Assembly: GCF_008367235.1 (NCBI RefSeq) | Contig: NZ_VTZS01000001.1 | Location: 1,426,001-1,490,000 of the forward strand | Length of the DNA: 64,000 bases | Origin: Pareuzebyella sediminis | Lineage (GTDB): Bacteria; Bacteroidota; Bacteroidia; Flavobacteriales; Flavobacteriaceae | Reading direction: 5' to 3' | Part shown: positions 7,937 through 15,935 of the stretch, one piece after another | Layout: the number at the start of each line of letters is the position of its first letter | Numbering within the stretch: the stretch's first letter is position 1 | Position numbers and translations under genes: made by a program | The notes under the pieces: generated by a model | Told to the model about the DNA's origin: nothing | Seen by the model: only the letters and a program-made list of their open reading frames with translations | The model's database searches: none

Positions 7937-8794
7937 TCAATGTTTTAAATTTTCCCAAGTTATTTTTCCAGAAGCAACTTGGTCTTCTAATTCGGGGTAT
8001 TTTTTTAATAAGTTTTTAGCCTTTTTATCATCCGAAAAATAGCAACATAAGGCCCCAGCCCCATTTTCCCGAGGGTCATCGCTGTTCAGTAAACGTTCCA
8101 TATCCTTAAGAAGGTTATCGTTCAAAAACTTAGTGACCGGCCGCCAAAACAAGGGATCGACATGCCGAGATGCTGCCCATCTTTCATGAGCATAATCAGA
8201 TATAATACGGGCCAAATCGCTATTGGCCCTTCTATCAATATCCATTATACTAGATAAGTCCCGCTGCATGAAAGCCGCCTTCAAATACATTTGGTTCCAC
8301 TGCTGGTCGTTAAAATAATCTCCAGGATACGGGTTGTTCAAACTAATCGCATCGAATACCGTTGAAATATTAGTTCGCAATGCTTCTACAGCACTGTTTT
8401 TATAATTCTCGGCATTGGGGAGCAAAACCAAAAATTTCAAGAAGGTTTCAAGTTCACTGGTGTCAGCTACCTGAATTAGGTTAGCCACTTTCGACCTGAA
8501 GAAGGGCTCATCGTTCCATAACACCTTTGAGAGCAAATATATTCTCGAGACTTCAAGAAGACCAGCGCTTTGTTCCCTTAGATAATTTTCTAAAACCTTG
8601 TTGTTCGAAGTATACTTTAAGGAATCCCGTTTATCAACTTTGCTCGCCAAAAGCGTATAGGTCAAATAAAGTTCCTTTGTAGCGTTCGATGCTGTAATCA
8701 ACTTAAGCTTGGCCATAAGCCATGACCACACTTTATCATCGAGATTTTCTTTAAGTAATCGTTCGAGATCGTGGTTAATATCAGTAAATTCCAT
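7937..8794 (-). CDS. eboA: EboA, ebo-operon protein of unknown fold
   Basis: A soluble, largely helical 285-residue protein with no recognisable catalytic motif and no signal peptide. It is identified by position (first gene before the TatD-UbiA-DHQS series) and by the family-like content of short helical repeats and the tail region YFSDDKKAKNLLKKYPEL. EboA is required with EboB and EboC for scytonemin precursor export in cyanobacteria (published family knowledge). A TAGATTTG promoter element lies about 75 bp upstream, so this gene probably opens a seven-gene transcript. Confidence 0.8.
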   Translation of the reverse strand: MEFTDINHDLERLLKENLDDKVWSWLMAKLKLITASNATKELYLTYTLLASKVDKRDSLKYTSNNKVLENYLREQSAGLLEVSRIYLLSKVLWNDEPFFRSKVANLIQVADTSELETFLKFLVLLPNAENYKNSAVEALRTNISTVFDAISLNNPYPGDYFNDQQWNQMYLKAAFMQRDLSSIMDIDRRANSDLARIISDYAHERWAASRHVDPLFWRPVTKFLNDNLLKDMERLLNSDDPRENGAGALCCYFSDDKKAKNLLKKYPELEDQVASGKITWENLKH

Positions 8795-8868
8795 ACACTA
8801 TTTTCACTCGAGAAAGGCCTATCGGCCGCAATTATAATTAATTATAGAGCTTCTTTATGGGCTTTATA

Positions 8869-8876
8869 CAAATCTA
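8869..8876 (-). promoter_or_regulatory. -7 promoter element of the ebo operon
   Basis: The minus strand reads TAGATTTG, exact TAnnTTTG, predicting a start near 8862 and a leader of about 68 nt before eboA. The same octamer precedes glgB at 45160-45167. No clear -33 box at 19-21 bp. Confidence 0.5.
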
Positions 8877-8968
8877 ATTATTAAATAGGGAATCGGAAGC
8901 CCAATACCGAACAAATTCGCTTTAGAAGAGTTAAAAGATTCTTTATAATTTTACAAAAACAGAAAAGT

Positions 8969-9550
8969 ATGCTAGGATTAAAGCTTCCGACCGACCCCAG
9001 ATGGGTCAATATAGTGGAAAAGAATATTGACGAGATTTTGACAGATCACGCCTATTGTGAGCAAAAGGCAGCGAGCACGGCCATATCTTTGATTATTAGA
9101 TTTCCTGAATATACGGATCTTGTAGAAGAAATGATTGCACTGTCCCGGGAAGAAATGGGACATTTTAAAATGGTACATGACAGAATCATTGCCCGTGGAA
9201 AGTCTCTTGGTCGAGACAGAAAAGACGAATATGTCATTGAATTAATGAAATACTTTCCAAAAGGGGGAAGCCGTACCGATCAATTGGTACACCGGCTATT
9301 GTATGCCGCTTTAATCGAAGCCCGAAGTTGCGAACGCTTTCGGTTGCTTTCGGAAGAGCTGAAAGATAAAGAACTGGCCGACTTTTATCACAAGCTCATG
9401 ATTAGTGAAGCCAGCCACTACACCATGTTTTTAAAATTCGCAAGACAGTACGGCAATCGCATAAAGGTCGATGAAAAATGGGAGAGTCTACTCGAATATG
9501 AAGCTGAGATAATGAAAAACCTCAGCAAAAAAGAAACGGTCCACGGCTAA
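8969..9550 (+). CDS. miaE: tRNA 2-methylthio-N6-isopentenyladenosine-37 hydroxylase
   Basis: MiaE hydroxylates the isopentenyl group of ms2i6A37 in tRNAs that read U-starting codons. It is a ferritin-like diiron oxygenase. The ligand set is complete: Glu31, Glu62-x-x-His65 (EEMGH), Glu117 (EARSCERF) and Glu147-x-x-His150 (EASH). Length 193 aa is normal. It diverges from the ebo operon and converges with ppk1 with 43 bp between them, where no strong hairpin is visible. MiaE needs the products of miaA and miaB, which are not in this window. Confidence 0.93.
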   Translation: MLGLKLPTDPRWVNIVEKNIDEILTDHAYCEQKAASTAISLIIRFPEYTDLVEEMIALSREEMGHFKMVHDRIIARGKSLGRDRKDEYVIELMKYFPKGGSRTDQLVHRLLYAALIEARSCERFRLLSEELKDKELADFYHKLMISEASHYTMFLKFARQYGNRIKVDEKWESLLEYEAEIMKNLSKKETVHG

Positions 9551-9593
9551 GATATCTAGAGCAAGATATAAAGCTTATTTTCAACCCCATGGC

Positions 9594-11678
9594 TCAGGAT
9601 TCTAGCTTTTCGACATAGTAGTCGTACATGGCGAATTGCGATCTTAACTTGGGCTCGTCATTCTTTCTATAAGCGTTGTCTTGTGCCTCGTTAAATACCC
9701 TAGCTTTTACGTTGTCTTTCCATGAAATCTCAAAAGTGTCGATGAGTTCTTGTTTGATTTCTTCGTCGTAAATCGGGCACCCCACCTCGACCCTATTATC
9801 CAAATTTCTGGTCATAAAATCTGCGGACGATATAAAAACCTTTGTATCCCCATCGTTACAAAAAATAAAAAGTCTAGGATGTTCCAAAAACTTATCTACC
9901 ACACTAATCGCTTCGATATTTTCACTCATGCCTGGAACTCCAGGAATCAGACAACAAATTCCGCGAACAATCAATTGAATTTTAACCCCGGCATTACTAG
10001 CCTCATAGAGTTTATCGACCATTTCGTAAGAGGTGAAACTGTTCATCTTTATTTTTATGCAGGCCTCTTTTCCAGCCTTTGCATTTTCAATTTCCTTATT
10101 TATCAACTTCTTGAAAAAGCGCTTGGTGTAATGCGGCGAAACTATTAAATGCTTGTATTTATTAATTTTATAGGTGGTCTCAAAAAAGTCGAATACTTTG
10201 TTGAGTTCTTTTAGAATGGGTTTGTTTGCAGTAAACAAAGTATAATCCGTATAGATTCTTGCCGTCGATTCATTAAAATTTCCGGTACTAATAAAGCCAT
10301 AACGCTTGATCTCATCATTCTCCTCGCGCTCTATTAAGCAGGTTTTACTATGTACTTTGAGACCTGGAACCCCAAAAATTAATTTCACCCCTTCTGCCTG
10401 CAGTTGTTCTGCATACCTAATATTCGCCTGCTCATCAAAACGAGCGCGCAATTCGATCTGAAGGGTAACCTGCTTTCCGTTTTTCACTGCATTTGAAAGA
10501 CAAGCGGCGACCTGAGAATCATTCGCCAGACGATACACAGTGATTTTTATAGACCTCACCTTCGGGTCTAGAGCGGCTTCCCTTAAAAACTTCAACACAT
10601 AGGAAAACGTGTGATACGGTGCGTACTGCAAATAGTCTTTCTCCGCAATCTTTTCTAAAAGGCTACCCTCGAGATTCAAGCCTTTGACGGGCAAAGGAAC
10701 TATTTTTTCATACATTAAATCATCTCTACCCAAACTGGGGAAGCCCATATAGTCACGCTTGTTGTGATATCTTCCGCCAGGTATTATGCTATCGGTCTCT
10801 TCGACCTCCATTTTATCTTTAAGAAACTCAAGCGTATCCTTTTCAATACTTTTATCATACACAAAGCGAACCGGGTCGCTAATTTTTCGATGTTCAACAC
10901 TTGAATATATTTTCTCAATAAAACTTTTACTCAAGTCGTTATCGATATCGAGTTCGGCATCTCGTGTGATCTTGATCATATGAGCCGATATCGACTTATA
11001 ATCGAACATGGGAAATACACTATCCAGACAATATCTGATAACATCATCAAGAATGATGATATAATCCTGATTATCTTCTTTGGGCAATACCACAAAACGA
11101 TCGATTCCCTTGGGTATTTCAATTAGTGCATATCTTTTTTCCCGTTTTTCATAGGTTCTTTTCGTGCGATCATCACTCTTTAAAATCATTTTTATAGCAA
11201 GATAGGCGGCCGTATCCTTCAACATCGGAAATTCGGCTAGGTCGTTTAAGATGATAGTCATCAATTGAGGACTCACCTTCTCTATAAAATACCTTTTTAC
11301 AAAATCGCCTTGTTTTTGGGAAAGCTCCGTTTCATTCAACAGGTGAATGTCTTGCTCCTCCAGTTCTCTTTCGATCTCTTTAAGTATGTCTACGCTTTTC
11401 TTCTGTTGATCGATAACAATTTTCGTGATTTCTTCTAGTAAGTCCTTGGCCTTCTCCCCTCCCAAAACACTTTTTCCTGTCTTTCCGGCATCGACAATTC
11501 GTTTAACCGTAGCATAGCGCACCTTGAAAAACTCGTCGAGATTATTCGAGAATATGCCTAAGAAACGGAGACGTTCAATGAGAGGTACATTTTCATCCTC
11601 GCATTCTTGTAAGACTCGTTCATTAAAACGAAGCCAGCTTATTTCTCGATTTATATATTGATTTTTTACTTTGATCAT
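9594..11678 (-). CDS. ppk1: Polyphosphate kinase 1
   Basis: Reversible synthesis of inorganic polyphosphate from ATP. The protein is 694 aa with the N and head domains followed by two PLD-like kinase domains. The autophosphorylated His is His443 in LKVHSKTC; the second catalytic region with its His lies in the C-terminal domain (ISSADFMTRNLDNRVEV). The start ATG is directly adjacent to the stop of the upstream SixA-like phosphatase gene (zero spacing), so both are probably on one message. No signal peptide; cytoplasmic. Confidence 0.95.
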   Translation of the reverse strand: MIKVKNQYINREISWLRFNERVLQECEDENVPLIERLRFLGIFSNNLDEFFKVRYATVKRIVDAGKTGKSVLGGEKAKDLLEEITKIVIDQQKKSVDILKEIERELEEQDIHLLNETELSQKQGDFVKRYFIEKVSPQLMTIILNDLAEFPMLKDTAAYLAIKMILKSDDRTKRTYEKREKRYALIEIPKGIDRFVVLPKEDNQDYIIILDDVIRYCLDSVFPMFDYKSISAHMIKITRDAELDIDNDLSKSFIEKIYSSVEHRKISDPVRFVYDKSIEKDTLEFLKDKMEVEETDSIIPGGRYHNKRDYMGFPSLGRDDLMYEKIVPLPVKGLNLEGSLLEKIAEKDYLQYAPYHTFSYVLKFLREAALDPKVRSIKITVYRLANDSQVAACLSNAVKNGKQVTLQIELRARFDEQANIRYAEQLQAEGVKLIFGVPGLKVHSKTCLIEREENDEIKRYGFISTGNFNESTARIYTDYTLFTANKPILKELNKVFDFFETTYKINKYKHLIVSPHYTKRFFKKLINKEIENAKAGKEACIKIKMNSFTSYEMVDKLYEASNAGVKIQLIVRGICCLIPGVPGMSENIEAISVVDKFLEHPRLFIFCNDGDTKVFISSADFMTRNLDNRVEVGCPIYDEEIKQELIDTFEISWKDNVKARVFNEAQDNAYRKNDEPKLRSQFAMYDYYVEKLES

Positions 11679-12164
11679 TTATTTTAATTGTTTGGGGAAA
11701 ATTGTTGCTACTGTAGTTCCTTCCTCTATGGCCTCCCATTGATCAACATCAAATTTCAAGTGTACTACCCCACTAGTCGGAACGTTTTCAATATAAATAT
11801 TTCCCAAGGAATTGGCAAGCTGGGTAAAAGCATGGTTATGGCCGAAAACCATAACTACATTCAATGAATCATCGAGAGATTTGATGAAATTTAAATCGCT
11901 TTCACCTGAAAAATCATATAGATTTTCTACAATCTCAAGACCAGAAAACGGAAACTCCAGCTGTCTTAAAAAAATCATACAGGTATGAAGCGCCCTATTG
12001 GCAGGGCTTGAAAAGACCGCATCTATGTTCAAATTTTTATTTCTCAGTTTTGCAGACACTAGAAGAGCGTCATTCACCCCTCTTTCCTTTAAAGGCCTAT
12101 CTTTGTCACTTACATTATCTTCCCATGAAGATTTTCCATGGCGGACCAGTATCAATGTTTTCAT
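11679..12164 (-). CDS. SixA-like histidine phosphatase
   Basis: A short histidine-phosphatase-family enzyme (161 aa). It has the catalytic LVRHGKSSWED motif at the N-terminus and the second His in VFGHNHAFTQLANSLG. SixA proteins remove phosphate from phosphohistidine in signalling proteins. Here the tight coupling to ppk1, itself a phosphohistidine enzyme, is suggestive but unproven. ATG 12164 is chosen because the catalytic RHG follows at once; the upstream extension to 12311 runs into pdxH and has no family counterpart. Confidence 0.85.
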   Translation of the reverse strand: MKTLILVRHGKSSWEDNVSDKDRPLKERGVNDALLVSAKLRNKNLNIDAVFSSPANRALHTCMIFLRQLEFPFSGLEIVENLYDFSGESDLNFIKSLDDSLNVVMVFGHNHAFTQLANSLGNIYIENVPTSGVVHLKFDVDQWEAIEEGTTVATIFPKQLK

Positions 12165-12220
12165 ACCATTCAAAATTTTTGATGTAGGATGCTTTGAAAG
12201 CCATCCAAAATCGCTCCCCT

Positions 12221-12868
12221 TCAAGGAGCCAACCGCTCTATTTTCCAATCGAAGTTTTTTAACAATGTAAATCGAATTCGATCGTGCAAACGGTTCGGTC
12301 GACCTTGCCAAAATTCCATGGAGGCAGGTTTAATAATATACCCACCCCAATAATTAGGGCGTTCTATAGGTTTACCTTCAAACTTTTGCTCTAATTTCTT
12401 AAGTTCGTTTTCTAAATATTCACGAGATGGGATAACCTCGCTCTGGGCAGAAACCAAAGCCCCTAATTTGCTTCCTTCAGGTCTAGATTCAAAATATCCA
12501 TCGGATAGATTTTCAGGCACCTTTTCAGCCTTACCCTTTATGATGACCTGACGCTCCAAGTTGGGCCAAAAAAATGACGCACATATCCTCGGGTTATTGG
12601 CAATAGACCTACCCTTTTCGCTTTTGTAATTGGTATAGAAAATGAAACCTTCATACGTGAATTTCTTAAGCAAGACTACCCTACTTTTGGGAAAGCCGTC
12701 TAAACCAATGGTGGAGACGGTCATGGCATTAGGTTCATCTATACCGTTCGAACCTTCTACTTCATAGAACCATTTTTGAAAGAGCTCCATTGGATTAGAG
12801 GAAATAGTGTCTTCGGTAAGCTCACTTTTCCTATATGATTTCCGATAATCACCCAAGTCTTGTTGCAT
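12221..12868 (-). CDS. pdxH: Pyridoxamine 5'-phosphate oxidase
   Basis: FMN-dependent oxidase making pyridoxal 5'-phosphate. It carries the family features MTVSTIGLDGFPKSRVVLLK, the FYTNYKSEKGR FMN-binding segment, ASFFWPNLERQV, and the C-terminal HDRIRF...W-x-x-x-RLAP signature. From ATG 12868 the protein is 215 aa, the usual family size. The longer open frame to 12946 adds a hydrophobic stretch not typical of PdxH. A possible promoter element lies just upstream of this start. Confidence 0.93.
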   Translation of the reverse strand: MQQDLGDYRKSYRKSELTEDTISSNPMELFQKWFYEVEGSNGIDEPNAMTVSTIGLDGFPKSRVVLLKKFTYEGFIFYTNYKSEKGRSIANNPRICASFFWPNLERQVIIKGKAEKVPENLSDGYFESRPEGSKLGALVSAQSEVIPSREYLENELKKLEQKFEGKPIERPNYWGGYIIKPASMEFWQGRPNRLHDRIRFTLLKNFDWKIERLAP

Positions 12869-12877
12869 ATTATCATT

Positions 12878-12885
12878 CAAAATTA
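12878..12885 (-). promoter_or_regulatory. Possible -7 element of pdxH
   Basis: The minus strand reads TAATTTTG (TAnnTTTG). Transcription would start about 7 nt before the pdxH ATG, giving a very short leader. No -33 box was seen, so this may be chance. Confidence 0.3.
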
Positions 12886-13006
12886 AATGCATTTCAAATT
12901 TCAGTAAAAGAAAAGAATTAGCGAAGTGTAAATAGCAATTAAACAAAGAATTTCTTGAAAGTGACGCATCTTTCGCAGCTAGACTAAAGAAACATTGGAT
13001 ATATGT

Positions 13007-13912
13007 TTAAAATTCGAAAACCTTTCCATCATCGGATAGTTCAACATTTTCAAATACGGTTTGTGCCTCTTCTTTAAACATCTCGATAGTTTTATAGCGT
13101 GTAGAATAATGGCCCAGCAGTAAGGTTCCTACTTGAGCAGCTTGGGCAATTGTCGCCGCTTGCTTTGCGGTTGCGTGCTTGGTCTTCACCGAGAGGTTTG
13201 TTTCTGAGTCTAAAAAGGTAGATTCATGGTATAGCACGTCTACCCTTTTTATTTGTTCTACAATATCTGGTTTATAACCAGTATCACTGCAATAAGCGTA
13301 GCTTTTGGGCTTAGGTGGGTCGAAGGTCAACTCTCGATTTGGTATCAAACTACCATCTTCATCCAGCACATCTTTACCATCTTTGATATTTCGGTAATAG
13401 GCCTTATCAATTTTATATTTTTCAACGACTTCCATATTTAACTTACGCCGACCAAGTTTTTCCTTAAAAAGAAATCCGTTCGTGTAAACCCTGTGGTTCA
13501 AAGGTATGGTCTCAACAGTTACCTGATCGTCTTCAAAAATCATCCAGGGTTCATTTTCAGTCAATTCGTGAAAGATCAAGGGGTAATTTGTCCATGAATC
13601 TCCCAACTTTAACAATAGGGTAATTGCCTCCTGAATACCTTTCGGGCCATAAATATGCAAGGGCTTATCCCTCCCTAATAGGCGAAAGGTAGATACGAGT
13701 CCAGGTAAACCAAAAAAATGATCGCCATGGAGATGGGAGATGAAAATATGAGCTATTCTTGAGAACTTGATTTTATTCTTTCTCAATTGGACCTGTGTTC
13801 CTTCGCCGCAATCGATAAGGAAAAGATGGTTTTTGATTTCAAGTACCTGTGATGTCGGGTTGGTGAGCGTTCTTGGGGTAGCGGCATAACAACCTAGAAT
13901 ATGTATCTTCAT
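13007..13912 (-). CDS. rnz: Ribonuclease Z
   Basis: Metallo-beta-lactamase-fold tRNA 3'-processing endonuclease (301 aa). The zinc motif HLHGDH occupies residues 60-65 (HxHxDH), and downstream ligands include YCSDTGYKPD, YHESTF and the late GHYSTRY. The protein has the length of the short, single-domain RNase Z. Its ATG overlaps the TGA of the preceding 42-codon ORF as ATGA. It is the last gene of the pyrR-pyrB-rnz group. Confidence 0.94.
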   Translation of the reverse strand: MKIHILGCYAATPRTLTNPTSQVLEIKNHLFLIDCGEGTQVQLRKNKIKFSRIAHIFISHLHGDHFFGLPGLVSTFRLLGRDKPLHIYGPKGIQEAITLLLKLGDSWTNYPLIFHELTENEPWMIFEDDQVTVETIPLNHRVYTNGFLFKEKLGRRKLNMEVVEKYKIDKAYYRNIKDGKDVLDEDGSLIPNRELTFDPPKPKSYAYCSDTGYKPDIVEQIKRVDVLYHESTFLDSETNLSVKTKHATAKQAATIAQAAQVGTLLLGHYSTRYKTIEMFKEEAQTVFENVELSDDGKVFEF

Positions 13913-14037
13913 AGGCCGGGTTTGAAATTGTAAAAGGTGCTTTCCCGCACATAGTTTCCTTTAAAATCAAATAGTACTTTTTCAGATTCCCATACGGGTC
14001 TTGTGATATTTACCTGTACCAGATGATAATCAATCAT
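13909..14037 (-). CDS. Small ORF (42 aa) coupled on both sides by ATGA overlaps
   Basis: An uninterrupted 42-codon frame, beginning Met-Ile-Asp-Tyr-His-Leu-Val-Gln-Val-Asn-Ile-Thr. Its ATG shares ATGA with the stop of the upstream 110-aa gene, and its TGA shares ATGA with the start of rnz, so all three reading frames are linked as in translationally coupled operons. Double coupling by chance is unlikely. The peptide is polar with aromatic residues, no signal peptide and no membrane helix. The first dozen residues resemble the opening strand of DUF3291-type ferredoxin-fold proteins, but the protein is far shorter, so it could be a remnant of such a gene. Function unknown. Confidence 0.6.
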   Translation of the reverse strand: MIDYHLVQVNITRPVWESEKVLFDFKGNYVRESTFYNFKPGL

Positions 14038-14366
14038 AGTTCCAAATCTCGCTCGATTTCCTCCATTTCAATAATATCATGTGCTTCCTGTATCGTGGGC
14101 GCAACACAAATTGCATCGGGTACTTCTTCGTAGGAAACTTTATCGGTAACCAAAACAAAGGATTTTTTTGCGTTGGTGTGTAACTCCGAAAGTTGTAAAA
14201 ATTCTAGAATATCGTCCGCTGTAAGCTTTGAAAAAGAGAAGAGGTTAACGATGATATTATCCGCTTTAATCTTTGGATAGGCTTCGTTCAAATTTTTCAA
14301 GAAAATAGAGAGGGTCGTTTTTTCTTGAAAAACTATTGTCGTAGAACCATCAGAGTCGAAAATCAT
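14034..14366 (-). CDS. Conserved small protein, possible STAS-like fold
   Basis: A soluble 110-residue acidic protein. The alternating pattern of a central IIVNLFSFSKLTADDILEF segment followed by a helix and a KKSFVLVTD strand resembles a STAS (anti-sigma antagonist) domain, but I cannot identify the phosphorylatable Ser with confidence. It lies 6 bp after pyrB and is ATGA-coupled to the 42-codon ORF and so to rnz. I recall small proteins of this kind next to rnz in flavobacteria, but cannot check this here. Function unknown. Confidence 0.7.
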   Translation of the reverse strand: MIFDSDGSTTIVFQEKTTLSIFLKNLNEAYPKIKADNIIVNLFSFSKLTADDILEFLQLSELHTNAKKSFVLVTDKVSYEEVPDAICVAPTIQEAHDIIEMEEIERDLEL

Positions 14367-14372
14367 AAAAAA

Positions 14373-15299
14373 TCATTTTATTTTTGAAGCTAAAAGATAG
14401 ATAACGGCCATACGAATGGCAACGCCGTTTTCGACTTGGTTTAAAATAATCGATTGTTTGGAGTCGGCCACATCGCTAGTAATCTCAACTCCGCGATTTA
14501 TCGGGCCAGGGTGCATGATCACTATTTCTTTATCAAGACTATCGAGCAACTTCTTACTCACACCAAATTGCTGGGTATACTCACGGGTTGTTGGAAAATA
14601 GCTAATATCTAAGCGCTCATTTTGAATGCGCAGCATATTGGCAACATCACACCAGTTCAATGCTTTTCTTAAATCCGTCTCAACCTCTACACCCAATGAC
14701 TCTATATGCTTCGGAAGTAAGGTTTTAGGACCGCACACCTTTACATTGGCCCCCTGTAACTTCAGTGCAAAAATATTTGATAAAGCAACACGGGAATGAA
14801 GAATATCGCCGACTATTACTACATTTTTACCTGGAACAGATCCAAGTTTCTCACGTATGGAATATGAGTCTAATAATGCTTGGGTCGGATGTTCATGTGC
14901 CCCATCTCCCGCATTGACAATGGAAGCGTTCACATATTTAGACAGGAATATTCCAGCTCCTGGATTCGGGTGTCTCATAACAACCATATCGACCTTCATC
15001 GAAAGTATGTTGTTGACCGTATCGATAAGTGTCTCTCCTTTCTTTACGGACGATTGCCCTGCTGAAAAGTTTATAACATCAGCTGAAAGACGCTTCTCGG
15101 CCAATTCAAAGGATAGTTTTGTACGGGTACTATTCTCAAAAAATATATTGGCGATAGTGATGTCCCTGAGAGAAGGTACCTTTTTAATGGACCGATTGAT
15201 AACTTCTTTAAAATGGTCGGCGGTTTCAAAAATGAGTTGAATATCCGATTCGTTCAGATACTTGATTCCCAATAAGTGTTTCACACTTAGTTCTGCCAT
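14373..15299 (-). CDS. pyrB: Aspartate carbamoyltransferase catalytic subunit
   Basis: Second step of de novo pyrimidine synthesis: carbamoyl phosphate plus aspartate. The carbamoyl-phosphate site STRTK is at residues 57-61, with HPNPGAG and HEHPTQALLDS further on and the aspartate-side HPGPINRGVE near the C-terminus. At 308 aa it matches the unregulated, PyrI-independent type paired with PyrR. It follows pyrR after 2 bp. Confidence 0.96.
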   Translation of the reverse strand: MAELSVKHLLGIKYLNESDIQLIFETADHFKEVINRSIKKVPSLRDITIANIFFENSTRTKLSFELAEKRLSADVINFSAGQSSVKKGETLIDTVNNILSMKVDMVVMRHPNPGAGIFLSKYVNASIVNAGDGAHEHPTQALLDSYSIREKLGSVPGKNVVIVGDILHSRVALSNIFALKLQGANVKVCGPKTLLPKHIESLGVEVETDLRKALNWCDVANMLRIQNERLDISYFPTTREYTQQFGVSKKLLDSLDKEIVIMHPGPINRGVEITSDVADSKQSIILNQVENGVAIRMAVIYLLASKIK

Positions 15300-15301
15300 G
15301 C

Positions 15302-15841
15302 CTAGGTGTTTATCAGATAAATTACATCCTCTCCGTCATTTTCTTTCCACATAACTTTTACCTTTTCGTTGTTAATGGCATCAACCTGTCTACCCCTATA
15401 GTTCGGCTGAATAGGCAAATGTCGACTAAAACGCCTGTCAATTAGGGTTAACAACTCTATTTCCGAAGGTCTTCCGAAGGATTGAATTGCAGTTAGAGCG
15501 GCCCTTATGCTCCTACCTGTGTAGAGTACATCATCAACAAATACCACCTTTTTATCTTCCACCAAAAAATCTATCTTGGTTTTTGTAGCCTCTAAAGTCT
15601 TATCCCCCCTTCTAAAATCATCACGATAAAATGTGATATCCAAAAAACCAAGGTCTATGTGCTTGACACCATATTCCTTTTTTAAAATTTTTGTCAACCT
15701 CTGGGCTACAAAAATACCTCTCGGCTGAATACCGATCAGTACTGTATCTTTAAAATCGAGGTGGCTTTCCAGCAGCTGACAGGCCAAACGGTGAAGTATA
15801 ATGTTGATTTCCTTTTCGGATAGCAATACTTTTTGACCCAT
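15302..15841 (-). CDS. pyrR: PyrR, pyr-operon regulator / uracil phosphoribosyltransferase
   Basis: An RNA-binding attenuation regulator with a PRTase fold in Firmicutes; in Bacteroidota it may act mainly as a uracil phosphoribosyltransferase. The PRPP motif VVFVDDVLYTGRSIRAAL is intact. ATG 15841 gives 179 aa, the standard length. The alternative TTG at 15868 overlaps the predicted -7 element, so a start there would precede the transcription start. No classical PyrR-binding anti-antiterminator was recognised in the short leader. Confidence 0.9.
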   Translation of the reverse strand: MGQKVLLSEKEINIILHRLACQLLESHLDFKDTVLIGIQPRGIFVAQRLTKILKKEYGVKHIDLGFLDITFYRDDFRRGDKTLEATKTKIDFLVEDKKVVFVDDVLYTGRSIRAALTAIQSFGRPSEIELLTLIDRRFSRHLPIQPNYRGRQVDAINNEKVKVMWKENDGEDVIYLINT

Positions 15842-15865
15842 ACCGCCCTTATTACTTTTGCTCGA

Positions 15866-15873
15866 CAAAAATA
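15866..15873 (-). promoter_or_regulatory. -7 promoter element of the pyrR-pyrB-rnz group
   Basis: The minus strand reads TATTTTTG, exact TAnnTTTG. Predicted start near 15862, leader about 21 nt, which supports the 15841 start of pyrR. Confidence 0.5.
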
Positions 15874-15935
15874 GGGAATTCTATCCAAACGAGGCAGTGA
15901 ATATTTCTTACCTACCCTACTTCACCCTTTTCGTC

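Noticed and set aside
12165-12311. Extended N-terminus for the SixA-like protein.
   Set aside because: It overlaps pdxH and lacks the RHG-at-start arrangement of the family; the ATG at 12164 fits better.
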